Shown here one piece after another: positions 32,152 to 41,207 of a stretch of 64,000 nt of DNA. The position numbers were made by a program, and so were the translations under genes. The stretch covers positions 682,001 through 746,000 of the forward strand of contig CAWBOT010000004.1 of assembly GCA_963790505.1 (NCBI GenBank). Reading direction: 5' to 3'. Positions within the stretch are counted from its first letter, which is position 1; each line of letters opens with the position of its first letter. This DNA is from Acidisarcina sp963790505. Its GTDB lineage: Bacteria; Acidobacteriota; Terriglobia; Terriglobales; Acidobacteriaceae. The notes beneath the pieces were generated by a model. The model searched no databases and was not told where the DNA came from. It saw only the letters and a program-made list of their open reading frames with translations.

Positions 32152-35100
32152 TTATACCTCCACCGAGATGCCGGCTTTGTTCTCACGCCTGCCGTGAATC
32201 AGCAGATAGACTGCGGGAACGAGGAAGACTGTGGCAACCACCGAAACGGCGAGGCCACCGATGATGGCCCGGGCGAGCGGTGCGTATTGTTCGCTTCCAG
32301 CTTCGAATCCAAGCGCCATGGGAATCATTCCGAGCAACGTAGCCAGTGAGGTCATCAGGATAGGACGCAGTCGTATCTTGCACGACTGAATAGCGGCCTC
32401 AACCAATGGGAGCCCTTGTTCATGTAGAGTTCCGGCAAACTCAACAATCAAGATACTGTTAGACACCACGATGCCAGTCATCATGATCACCCCCATTAAA
32501 GACATGATGTTGATGGTGCTGCCTGTCACCAACAAGGTAATCACCACTCCCGCGAGGCCAGGAGGAATTGCCATCAGAATGATGAAGGGATCAACGAAGG
32601 AGGTGAACTGCGCCATGAGGATCAGGTACACCAGCAGGATTGAAATAATGAGACCGAGTCCGAAGTCCTTGAACGATTGATTCATGCTGATGACCGCACC
32701 GCGCACCGTCAGCACCGTGTTCTTATCGGTCTTGGTGTTTGCCAAGAGCTTGTTGATGTTGGCTCCTACCTTTTGGAGGGCTTCTCCTTTTGTTGCGACA
32801 TAGATGTCGATGACTCGCCGGATCTGATAATGGTCCACCTCGGTTGGAGTGTTGATGAGCTTGATGTCGGCAACCGAGCCCAGAGGGGTATAGCCCGAAG
32901 AGTGATTGCCTCGCCAATCGTCGGAGGGTTGCTCGTCGGCGCTGTGAGCTTCTTGCAGGGGGCTGTATCCGGGCGGATGCACGCCTCGCAGAGGAATGTT
33001 CTTGAAGTCCTCCATCGACATATTGTTAATCACATGATTCGCATACTGGACGGTCACCATATAGTTGTTTCCGCTCTTGGGATCGATCCAATAACTCGGC
33101 GCAACCATGCCATCAGAGGTCATTGCGGTGATCACGTTATCGACGACATCCTTCGCGGAGAGTCCAATCAGGCTGGCCCTTTCGCGGTCAATGTTTAGGG
33201 CAATTCCTGGGTAGTCGAGATTCTGGGGTATGTAAACATCGCTGACGTTCGGCATCGTTTTGATCTTCTGGGCAAGGGTTTGTGCTAGAGCGTAAGCCCC
33301 GTTCATATTCCCCGAGCTGATCTGGATGTCGATCGGGGCAGGTAGACCCTGATTGATTACACCGTCGATAAGACCTCCCGCCTGATAGTAGGTCGCGAGT
33401 TCCGGCATCTCGTGCGAAAGCTTCTCCCGCACGCGCCGCATATATTCATAGCTACCCACGCTATGGTCTTCCTTCAGGCTTGTCTGAACGAACGCCGTAT
33501 CCATCGATGCATTGGTGGTGTAGATCGCGGAGAGGTCAGGATACACACCGATGTTGGAGACGATCATTCCCATATCCGCGGGCTTCACGACGCTCCGGAT
33601 GATGTTCTCTACCTTGGCGACGTACTTGTCACTCACTTCCAACCGGGTGCCGCTCGGCATGCGAACATCGATCACAAACTGACCAGGATCGGTGCGGGGA
33701 AAGAAGGCGCGGCCGATAAAGGGAAAGCACACGAGTAGCGTCAGGGCGACACCACCGAGAATTCCAGCCGCGGTCAGGCCAGGGCGACGCATTGCCCGCG
33801 TAGCAAGGCGTTCATACCAGTTCAACATGGCCTGGAACTTCTCGTTGAACTTTCGCTCGAAGCGGCCGAAGAATCCCTGCCTGCCTTGCCCTTCCTCATG
33901 TTCTTCGTGGGAAACAGTGATGAAGGTCGCGCAGAAAAGGGGCACTACAGTCATCGCGAAGATGTACGAGGCAAAAATGGAAAGCACCACCCCCAGCGCG
34001 AGAGGAGTAAAGATGTATCTGCTGATACCGGAGAGAAATGTAACCGGAAAGAAGACAATCGAGGTTGTCGAAGTGGCCGCCAGTACAGCCAGCGATACCT
34101 CCATGCCACCCTTTTCAGCAGCTTCCCGTGGCGGAGATCCCATCTCCATATAGCGGAAGATGTTTTCAAGTACCACAACCGAGTCGTCAATGAGGCGCGA
34201 GAAGGCGAGGGCGAGACCGCCGAGGATCATGGTGTTGATTGAGCCGCCCATTGCGTTGGTCAACAACAGGCAAACCAACGCCGAAAGCGGAATAGACAAC
34301 AGGACTGCAAAGGTTGCGCGCGGGCTGCCAAGAAAGACCAGAATCATGACGCCTGTGAGCACCAATCCGATTGAGGCTTCCTTCACCAGGTTGCGAATGG
34401 CCAGCTTAACGAACACCGATTGGTCGAATACTACCGCTGTCTTCAGCGTGGCAGGAATGTCGACCAGACGCTTAATGGCTGCCTTCATGCCGTTCACGAT
34501 GGTGATGGTGTTGCTGTTACCGCCCTGCTTGAAGACCGGTACGTAGACCGAACGCTGCCCATCGATACGGACGATGTTGTACTGCAACGCTCCCGAGTCT
34601 TCGGCCTTGCCTATGTCCGCCACCAGCACCGAAGAGTTGCCTACCGATTTCAGCGGCATTTCGTTCATCGAATTTGCGTCGGGGAACTGGCTGTTGGCAT
34701 AGATATTGAAGTCCTTCGATCCAATGCGCACATCGCCAGCCGGCAAAATTAGATTGGAGCTATTCACCGACTTCACAACGTCATTCAGGCTTAGGTTCCG
34801 GGCTTCCATCTTGACCGGATCGACATAGATTTGGATCTGCCGATACGTTCCGCCGAACGGCTGCGGCACCGATGCACCTTGCACGCTCGATATCTGATTT
34901 CGCACTTGAAATTGCGCCAGATCTTTGAGGTGCGTCTCATTCAGTCCCTCGCCTTTGAGGGTGACAAGGCACACCGGCTGGGTCGAAGCATCCATTCCCA
35001 GAACCACCGGCGGCAGCGTTCCCGGCGGTAAGCGTCGCAGATCGGCCATGGCCAGGTTCGCGACGTTGCTGAGCGCCGAGTCAGCATTCGTACCAGGCTT

Positions 35101-35379
35101 GAAATAGATCTTGATAAGGCTAACCCCGGTGAGAGAGCGCGATTCGCTATGGTCGACATTCGCGGCGAGAGTGAAGAAGCGCTCAAAGGTATTGGTGATG
35201 TCGGCTTCAATCTGTTGCGGCGGCATGCCGTTATAAAAAGTTGCCACCACGACCACCGGCATCTCGATCTTGGGAAACAGATCGACTGGCATGCGGAGGG
35301 TGTTCACGACTCCCACAAGCATCACCATCAGGCAAAGCATGATGATGAAAAACGGATATCTCAGCGCAAATTTTGGCAT
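32152..35379 (-). CDS. RND-family efflux permease
   Basis: A 1075-residue inner-membrane proton-driven pump. It begins FALRYPFFIIMLCLMVMLVG, has two large periplasmic loops and 12 membrane helices in two halves, and carries the proton-relay aspartates in SRLIDDSVVVLENIFRYMEM of helix 4. The second half has the matching GIVVSNSILIVEFAGTLHEQ. The type is AcrB/MdtBC-like hydrophobe efflux, with Thr/Ser rather than the Met-rich metal motifs of CusA, so small organic compounds are likelier substrates than metal ions. Start and adaptor stop share one base (TAATG), so translation is coupled. Confidence 0.92.
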   Translation of the reverse strand: MPKFALRYPFFIIMLCLMVMLVGVVNTLRMPVDLFPKIEMPVVVVATFYNGMPPQQIEADITNTFERFFTLAANVDHSESRSLTGVSLIKIYFKPGTNADSALSNVANLAMADLRRLPPGTLPPVVLGMDASTQPVCLVTLKGEGLNETHLKDLAQFQVRNQISSVQGASVPQPFGGTYRQIQIYVDPVKMEARNLSLNDVVKSVNSSNLILPAGDVRIGSKDFNIYANSQFPDANSMNEMPLKSVGNSSVLVADIGKAEDSGALQYNIVRIDGQRSVYVPVFKQGGNSNTITIVNGMKAAIKRLVDIPATLKTAVVFDQSVFVKLAIRNLVKEASIGLVLTGVMILVFLGSPRATFAVLLSIPLSALVCLLLTNAMGGSINTMILGGLALAFSRLIDDSVVVLENIFRYMEMGSPPREAAEKGGMEVSLAVLAATSTTSIVFFPVTFLSGISRYIFTPLALGVVLSIFASYIFAMTVVPLFCATFITVSHEEHEEGQGRQGFFGRFERKFNEKFQAMLNWYERLATRAMRRPGLTAAGILGGVALTLLVCFPFIGRAFFPRTDPGQFVIDVRMPSGTRLEVSDKYVAKVENIIRSVVKPADMGMIVSNIGVYPDLSAIYTTNASMDTAFVQTSLKEDHSVGSYEYMRRVREKLSHEMPELATYYQAGGLIDGVINQGLPAPIDIQISSGNMNGAYALAQTLAQKIKTMPNVSDVYIPQNLDYPGIALNIDRERASLIGLSAKDVVDNVITAMTSDGMVAPSYWIDPKSGNNYMVTVQYANHVINNMSMEDFKNIPLRGVHPPGYSPLQEAHSADEQPSDDWRGNHSSGYTPLGSVADIKLINTPTEVDHYQIRRVIDIYVATKGEALQKVGANINKLLANTKTDKNTVLTVRGAVISMNQSFKDFGLGLIISILLVYLILMAQFTSFVDPFIILMAIPPGLAGVVITLLVTGSTINIMSLMGVIMMTGIVVSNSILIVEFAGTLHEQGLPLVEAAIQSCKIRLRPILMTSLATLLGMIPMALGFEAGSEQYAPLARAIIGGLAVSVVATVFLVPAVYLLIHGRRENKAGISVEV

Positions 35380-36680
35380 TACTGTGCGCCCCCGTTGTCT
35401 TCAGCCTTCAGATCGATGACTCCACCCGATTCGCGTTTTTCATCGGAGGCCGGTGTATCGGTGAGGATCGGCGATATCTGTTCGCCTTCGTTGTACTTCT
35501 CCTGGCCGCCGACTATTACTCGATCACCCTCCTGCAATCCGCTCTTGATTTCCGCCAGCTTTGAACCCTGTATGCCGACTTCGACATTGCGAATGTGGAC
35601 GCGATTGTTGGCGTCCAGGATATAGACCGTATTCTGTCTTCCTTTGAGGACGAGCGCCTCGACCGGGAGGGTCAGGACATTTTCAGCGCTCCCGATTTGC
35701 AGGCTGGTATTGGCGTACATCCCGGGATCGATCGAAAGGTCTTTGTTCTCCACATCGACTTCGGTCTCCATCGTTCGGGTTTCAAAGTTCACATTGCGAG
35801 TAAAGCGGACGATCTTGCCGGTAATGGAACGTCCGAGGGCATCGATCCGAATCTCCATCGGGTCGCCGACCTTCACATATCGCACGTCGTCTTCGGGGAT
35901 GGGCATGCGCAGACGCAGCAGGCCGCTCTGCGCGAGCTTCACGATCGGAATGTCCTGTTCGTTCGAATTGGTTCCACTTTGAATCAGCGCGCCGGTGTCG
36001 GCATAACGCCAGATGACGACCCCATCGAGGGGCGCCACGACATTGGTGTAGTTCTGAAGCGCCTGCACGCGGTCGTTATTCGAACTCGCTGCCTGCGCGT
36101 GCTCGTGCGCGGCGTCGGCCGCGGCTTTCGCTCCGTCGACTTGCGCCTCCGAGGAAAGGTCTTTGCTCTGTGCATCGTCAAGTTCCTGCTGCGCGACCAG
36201 GCCCGGTTGCGCTTTCGATGTATCCAACAGCCGCTGGTAATTCGCGTGTTCCGCGGCATGAATGGCCTCCGCCCGCTTGATCTCATGTTGAGCGCGGATG
36301 ATCTCATCCTTGGCCTGCTGCATCTCGAATCCGGATCCCTGCAATTGCGCCTTCAATTCGGGCACTTCCAGTACTGCCAGCACTTGGCCCTCACGAACTC
36401 GGTCGCCGATGTCCACATTGATCTTCCTCATGAAGCCGGTGACCTTCGGGTGAACATCCACTACCTGGTAGGGCTGGAACTGACCCGCGAGACTCAGGGT
36501 GTGGTTGATATTCCCTCGCTTAACAACAGCGACCGATGCCGACGGAAGCTCTGCAGCGTCAGCATTGGGCTTTTTGTCTCTTGAGCTGCACCCGACATTT
36601 ATGAAGGGCACAGATACAGCCAATCCGACGACAAGAATCAAGGACATTGGCTTTCGATTTAGGGGTGTTTGATTTCGCAT
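35379..36680 (-). CDS. RND membrane-fusion (periplasmic adaptor) lipoprotein
   Basis: A 433-residue adaptor. A lipobox (PFINVGCSS) follows the N-terminal hydrophobic stretch, so it is probably lipid-anchored. Then come the barrel-sandwich segment with GQFQPYQVVDVHPKVTGFMR and GDRVREGQVLAVLEVPELKA, a long alpha-helical hairpin rich in Ala, Glu and Gln (about residues 110-205), and the beta-barrel region with VGDPMEIRIDALG. It joins the RND pump to TolC. It is the first gene of the adaptor-pump-TolC-LysR operon. Confidence 0.9.
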   Translation of the reverse strand: MRNQTPLNRKPMSLILVVGLAVSVPFINVGCSSRDKKPNADAAELPSASVAVVKRGNINHTLSLAGQFQPYQVVDVHPKVTGFMRKINVDIGDRVREGQVLAVLEVPELKAQLQGSGFEMQQAKDEIIRAQHEIKRAEAIHAAEHANYQRLLDTSKAQPGLVAQQELDDAQSKDLSSEAQVDGAKAAADAAHEHAQAASSNNDRVQALQNYTNVVAPLDGVVIWRYADTGALIQSGTNSNEQDIPIVKLAQSGLLRLRMPIPEDDVRYVKVGDPMEIRIDALGRSITGKIVRFTRNVNFETRTMETEVDVENKDLSIDPGMYANTSLQIGSAENVLTLPVEALVLKGRQNTVYILDANNRVHIRNVEVGIQGSKLAEIKSGLQEGDRVIVGGQEKYNEGEQISPILTDTPASDEKRESGGVIDLKAEDNGGAQ

Positions 36681-36821
36681 GTCTTCTCTTGCACCTGTTC
36701 GTAGGTTGTTCGCGGGCGAGCATCACAATGGACGGCCCGTCTTTCGACGAAACAGACGAATATTCCTAGGGTCGAGAATGCGCGACCGCAGGTCTGTTTC
36801 GACTGGGGAGACGGAGGATTC

Positions 36822-37220
36822 TTAGAGAAGCACTGAGGGTGGGGGTCGGAAGAAGAAGGCGCTCAAAGAGGCAGATGACCACGAAAGCCAGGGTCTGCAG
36901 CCCTCGCGATGCTTTTCCGTTGCTGCCGGGGACTTCTGAGCGCTAAGGGCCACGACGAAGAAGAGACCCAAGACAAAAAACTGCTCAGTTGAAGGCTGCG
37001 CGGTTGGCTTCATATCCAAAGCATGCCCATCGTGGGGTGACGGGGCCCATTGGTCCTTGGATAGCAGCTTCGCTTGGGGTATTTGGTGGATGCTTGCTTG
37101 CGGAGGATTGTAAAGCGAAAGCTTGTACTGCAAACCCCAGGCAAAAACGCACAGCGCCAGACTCAGTAACGCGAAAGTGAGCCGACACAATCTTGCCCGG
37201 TTTTTGATCGGAAAGGTCAA
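36822..37220 (-). CDS. Small membrane protein with WG-x-x-YKLSLY motif
   Basis: A 132-residue protein lying 141 bases upstream of the efflux operon on the same strand. The first hydrophobic segment (LTFALLSLALCVFAWGL, residues 14-30) is followed directly by QYKLSLYNPPQASIHQIPQA. A second hydrophobic stretch (FFVLGLFFVVALSAQ) lies near residues 81-96. The motif after helix one matches the protein at 17835-18329 closely. No known family is recognised; it may be a small envelope protein, and its closeness to the pump is only suggestive. Confidence 0.6.
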   Translation of the reverse strand: MTFPIKNRARLCRLTFALLSLALCVFAWGLQYKLSLYNPPQASIHQIPQAKLLSKDQWAPSPHDGHALDMKPTAQPSTEQFFVLGLFFVVALSAQKSPAATEKHREGCRPWLSWSSASLSAFFFRPPPSVLL

Positions 37221-37481
37221 GGACGCTCACCCAGCAAGCGAAGGCAGTGTTCTACGCGGCGCAAAACCTGCGCAGACCATCGTAGCTATCTCCTTTGATA
37301 ACACAAACGGAGAAAAGGATATCCGAGTATTTCTTATCTTTCATAAGAAGATTTGAGCGAAATCCGCCTTCGCCTTAAATCCTCGACCCAAAACCAAAGG
37401 CTTGTGGGTTCTCAGCGAGGCGCGCAGGACCTCGACGTGCGAGAAGCCCGCGGCAATTCGGTGAAACTCTCATGGTCTTGC
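37221..37481. other. Intergenic region
   Basis: About 260 bases between the small membrane protein and the STAS-like gene. An AT-rich patch near 37285-37350 could hold the promoter of the efflux side; no clear -35/-10 pair or gene is seen. Confidence 0.35.
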
Positions 37482-37934
37482 CTAAATCCCCATATATTCC
37501 GACGTGTAGTTGTGAAACAGGCCTTTGCCGGGGTACATCACCCGATTCGGCATCGACCCGTCTGTCCTGGCCATCTTGACCCAGTGCCACGCATGAGCGA
37601 TCTCGGAAGGCTGGAAGTAGAGGGTCTGGGCTTGAAGAGCGGTCGTCGCGACGAGGACAATCTTCGATACATCCTGCCATTCGTCATTGCTGATGACCGC
37701 CAAACGCGCAATGTGATCCGTATGGCGGCCGAGAAAGCGCATCTCTTCCCATCGCGCAGCCCAGCTAGCTCCCTGCATCTCCGACAGATCGGCAAGGAGG
37801 CCGATCGGCTTCTTATACTGATCGATACAGTTGTCAATTTGCTTCGAAACATTAGCCACGTCTGTTGCGGTCAAATCCCCTATAACCTTAAAGCCAAAGA
37901 CCGCTTTGTGGCTTTGCTCAAGTCGCTGGATCAT
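37482..37934 (-). CDS. SpoIIAA-like (STAS-fold) protein
   Basis: A 150-residue cytoplasmic protein. From MIQRLEQSHKAVFGFKVIGD it follows the SpoIIAA-like family pattern, with a beta strand carrying GLLADLSEMQGASWAARWEE and RHTDHIARLAVISNDEWQDV, then a strand LYFQPSEIAHAWHWVK near the end. Proteins of this family have a STAS-like lipid- or protein-binding fold; few have known functions. The start at 37934 is chosen by family length, though the frame is open to 37994. It lies 62 bases after the GMC oxidoreductase stop on the same strand and may be co-transcribed. Confidence 0.72.
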   Translation of the reverse strand: MIQRLEQSHKAVFGFKVIGDLTATDVANVSKQIDNCIDQYKKPIGLLADLSEMQGASWAARWEEMRFLGRHTDHIARLAVISNDEWQDVSKIVLVATTALQAQTLYFQPSEIAHAWHWVKMARTDGSMPNRVMYPGKGLFHNYTSEYMGI

Positions 37935-37996
37935 TAGTGATCTCCATTCGTCAGAATACGCCTTCGGTGCAGCGCGACCGTCCGAGCCTGGCAAGA

Positions 37997-39757
37997 TTAT
38001 TTGATTCGGTCATCGACCAGGTGATCGGCAACGCGAATGGCATTCGCAATGATGGTCAATGAAGGATTAACGGCGCTGGCTGAAACAAAGCAGGACGCAT
38101 CCACAACATACAAATTATCCAGATCATGAGCTTTGCAATAGGGATCCAGGACGCTTGTTTCGGGATCGGTCCCCATCCGGCAAGTGCCATTCTGATGACC
38201 GACGCCCTCGAGGGGAATTCGCTTCTTGAAGTATGCGTGGAGAGGCACGGAAGTTGTCGCGTGGCCTGCCTTCTTTAAGATGTCGACCCAGCGGTCTTTC
38301 AAACGGTTAAAAGACTTTACGTTATTGGGCGTGTAAGAGAGTTGGATTCGATTCGGTGCGGTATCGCTTACGGGTTCGGATTCATTACGCCCATCCGTGT
38401 CTCCTGCTGGGTGTGCGCCGTTAAGCCCGGGCTGCCAGTTTTCCGCCGAGAGCGGAGTCGTATTGTGCAAGGTCACCCGATTTTCTGGATCGGGAAGATC
38501 TTCGGTTGTGAGCCACCAGGGAACGGCGTGGTGCTTCATGGTTTCTAGAGCAAATTCGGGTGTGAGCGGCGGCGCATCACCTTTCATCATCTCGAAATGA
38601 AAGCTGCCGACCGGCTGGACTTGTCCTAAGGGAAAAGGATAGTCAGGATCTGAGTCTTTCAAATAGAAATCGTTGGTGCCCCAGGTCTTGGTGTAGCTGT
38701 CCTCATTGGTTTTGGTTCCGATTGCAAGCAGTGCGTCGGCCTGGTGGTACATGAAATTTCGACCGACCTGATCGGAGCTGTTTGCGAGTCCTCTTGGATG
38801 CCTATCGTTGGCGGAGGCGAGAAGCAGCACTGCCGAGTTGACAGCTCCTGCGCAAACGGCAAAGAAACCGGCGCTGTAAACAGCTGAATACCCGTTTCCC
38901 GAAGCAGGCGGCGCGTTCCTGTCGTCCGTGCCCGATCCAATCGCGTAACGTTTGCCGGAGCCGGAGTGAATTACCTCGACGGAGATAACAGCGGTCCCGG
39001 CACTATTCGTCATGAGCCGCGTTGCTCGTGAGTTTGTCATCAACGTGACATTGGGCAAATGCAGAATCTGGCGAATGCAATTAATATCCGCGTCCGATTT
39101 TGCGTGGAGCAGGCATGGATAGCCGTCGCAGGTATCGCATCGAACACATTTCGAATCGAGAGGATTCGCTTCGTTCAGCTTCAGGCCGAGCGGTATGGGA
39201 AATGTATGGATGCCGAGCTTTCGGACATCGTCTTCGATGGCCTGCATGCGCGGCTCGTTAGTGAACGCCGGGTATGGATACTTCTTGGAGTGAAAGGGCT
39301 CGGTGGGATCGAAGGAGGAACCATATCCTCCCGCGACGGCAGGCGCGGCCCCCAGATCGCCGTGAACGTGAAAGAGCTCTTCCGCTCTTGAGTAGTAGGG
39401 TTCGAGATCGCCATAGGAGATCGGCCACGCCGGCGAAATTCCTCCCTGATGTTGGATGGTTCCGAAGTCTTCGGCGCGCATCCGGAACATCGCGGCGCCA
39501 TATACCTTCGTCTGGCCGCCCACGAAGTATGCCTGTTGAGGATGCAAGTCCTTTCCATCCTTGTCTTGCCAGGTTTCCTTTGTGTGGTATCGATTGTCGA
39601 GAAAGACGGCCGAGGTATCCCAGTTGAGCTTTTCCTGCGGCATAAAAGGTCCGCGCTCGAGAATCAAAATGTTCTTACCAGCTTGAGCCAGATGCAGAGC
39701 TAGTGTTCCGCCGCCCGCCCCCGTGCCAATGATGATCGCGTCATACTGAGTTGCCAT
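37997..39757 (-). CDS. GMC-family FAD-dependent oxidoreductase
   Basis: A 586-residue flavoenzyme that would oxidise an alcohol or sugar. The FAD-binding motif is YDAIIIGTGAGGGTLALHLA; the GMC segment GGQTKVYGAAMFRMRAEDFG follows, and the C-terminal active-site region has GVGHQNGTCRMG with the catalytic histidine and NPSLTIIANAIRVADHL with the second catalytic residue. There is a cysteine group CVRCDTCDGYPC near residue 210 that may bind a metal or cluster, as in some gluconate/sorbitol-type GMC enzymes. ATG 39757 (MATQYDAI) is preferred; the upstream open frame lacks family similarity. The substrate is unknown. Confidence 0.87.
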   Translation of the reverse strand: MATQYDAIIIGTGAGGGTLALHLAQAGKNILILERGPFMPQEKLNWDTSAVFLDNRYHTKETWQDKDGKDLHPQQAYFVGGQTKVYGAAMFRMRAEDFGTIQHQGGISPAWPISYGDLEPYYSRAEELFHVHGDLGAAPAVAGGYGSSFDPTEPFHSKKYPYPAFTNEPRMQAIEDDVRKLGIHTFPIPLGLKLNEANPLDSKCVRCDTCDGYPCLLHAKSDADINCIRQILHLPNVTLMTNSRATRLMTNSAGTAVISVEVIHSGSGKRYAIGSGTDDRNAPPASGNGYSAVYSAGFFAVCAGAVNSAVLLLASANDRHPRGLANSSDQVGRNFMYHQADALLAIGTKTNEDSYTKTWGTNDFYLKDSDPDYPFPLGQVQPVGSFHFEMMKGDAPPLTPEFALETMKHHAVPWWLTTEDLPDPENRVTLHNTTPLSAENWQPGLNGAHPAGDTDGRNESEPVSDTAPNRIQLSYTPNNVKSFNRLKDRWVDILKKAGHATTSVPLHAYFKKRIPLEGVGHQNGTCRMGTDPETSVLDPYCKAHDLDNLYVVDASCFVSASAVNPSLTIIANAIRVADHLVDDRIK

Positions 39758-40112
39758 GAGCTTTGGATGCGCCGAATTGAGTCTTCCCAGATGAACATTG
39801 CGCGAGCAGTCATCATTTGTCCGTCCAATCCACGTCGATCTGATGCTGATGAAGCGGAAATTGGCAGAGCGCATGCGGAAATCATGAATATTGCGAGCTC
39901 GATGCCCTCAAAAACATAAAGTATCCAATTTTGTTTCAAGAGGACGAGCAAAGATCGGCGCGTCGCGATGCCATGTTCGATCGGACGCAGAGCGGTCCCC
40001 CTTCCTTCGACTCAATGTGATGCAAACATGTGAGAGATAGGACGAAAAATGTGCACGTCGATCTATTGCGCGTTGTACGTTATCTTCGCATCTCATGCCA
40101 TGAGGCATTTTC
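39758..40112. other. Divergent intergenic region between GMC and SDR genes
   Basis: About 355 bases that must hold promoters for both flanking genes. I see no gene and no strong palindrome. The region just before 40113 ends CATGCCATGAGGCATTTTC, which includes a short AGG-type ribosome site. Confidence 0.4.
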
Positions 40113-40880
40113 ATGAGATTGCTGGGTAAGGTAGCCGTTGTCACCGGAGCCGGGACGGGAATAGGTCAGGCCATTGCTCTTGCGTTCGCCCGGGAGGGTG
40201 CGATGGTCGTGGTTGACTACGTCGGCAAGGCATCTGTGTCCCAAGACACCATCGATAAAATCAGCTCCATGGGCGGCAAGTCACTGGGCGTCGACGCGGA
40301 TATTTCGAGGCCAGACGATGTCCAGACGCTCGTGGAAAAGACCGTTGAAGCCTTTGGCAAGCTCGACATCTTCGTGAACAATGCGGGGATCGAAAAGAAG
40401 TTCGCCTTCGTGGACTACCCTCTCGACGAGTGGCAAAAGATCATGGAGGTCAATCTCACAGGGCCATTTCTCTGTTCCCAGGCCGCGGCGAAACAGATGA
40501 TCAAGCAGGGTCAAGGCGGGAGAATTATTAATATCTCTTCGATTCACGAAGACTTGCCTATGACGACAAACGCGCCATACTGCGCTAGTAAAGGCGGACT
40601 GAGGATGCTCATGCGCACGATCGCCGTTGAGCTCGCGCCCAGCGGTATAACGGTAAACAACATCGGTCCTGGAGCGATCTACACGCCGATTGACAAAGAT
40701 GTTGAGAGCGACGCCAAAATGAACGATCAGATCCTTGCTGAGATTCCCATGGGCCGTTGGGGCAAGCCAGAAGAAGTCGCACAACTCGCTGTTTACCTCG
40801 CATCAGAAGATGCGGCTTATGTCACAGGAAGCACCCATTTCATTGACGGCGGCATGCTTAGGCATGCTGGAAGCTTATGA
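40113..40880 (+). CDS. Short-chain dehydrogenase/reductase, glucose 1-dehydrogenase-like
   Basis: A 255-residue NAD(P)-dependent oxidoreductase. It has the cofactor motif VAVVTGAGTGIGQAIALAFA, NNAG (LDIFVNNAGIE), the catalytic serine in INISSIHEDLP and the catalytic Tyr-Lys in APYCASKGGLRML, then GPGAIYTPID and the usual end YVTGSTHFIDGGM. The IHEDLP after the serine and the overall pattern match the glucose 1-dehydrogenase group. Substrate is not certain; it is encoded alone on the plus strand. Confidence 0.88.
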   Translation: MRLLGKVAVVTGAGTGIGQAIALAFAREGAMVVVDYVGKASVSQDTIDKISSMGGKSLGVDADISRPDDVQTLVEKTVEAFGKLDIFVNNAGIEKKFAFVDYPLDEWQKIMEVNLTGPFLCSQAAAKQMIKQGQGGRIINISSIHEDLPMTTNAPYCASKGGLRMLMRTIAVELAPSGITVNNIGPGAIYTPIDKDVESDAKMNDQILAEIPMGRWGKPEEVAQLAVYLASEDAAYVTGSTHFIDGGMLRHAGSL

Positions 40881-41207
40881 AGCTTTTCAGTGACGGGTGG
40901 AGAGTTCACCCTTGCTCGCGGTTACGTCCCTTACAGAGAAGTCTGCGGACGTTGTATGCGAAGGCGAAGCAGATCAACCTGACAATTTCCATCAAGGATC
41001 CGTTGTACGGACGACTTGCCGGGGAACTGAAAGGATCTCAATAGGCCAATAGGCGCCTTGGCTGCTGGTAACAACCGCCAGCAATGTTGGGAGAGTTTGT
41101 TGCAGGTTTTCCATTACTAATTGCACCGTTGCATCGAAGTTGCTTCGCTCTTGGTGGCAAGAGCTGCGGGAAGCATCCAGGTAGCGACTTCGTTAGTATG
41201 GGTTGTT
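40881..41207. other. Intergenic region before the ClC gene
   Basis: About 327 bases with no gene that I can support. Open frames overlapping the next gene's start lack protein character. It presumably carries the ClC promoter. Confidence 0.4.
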
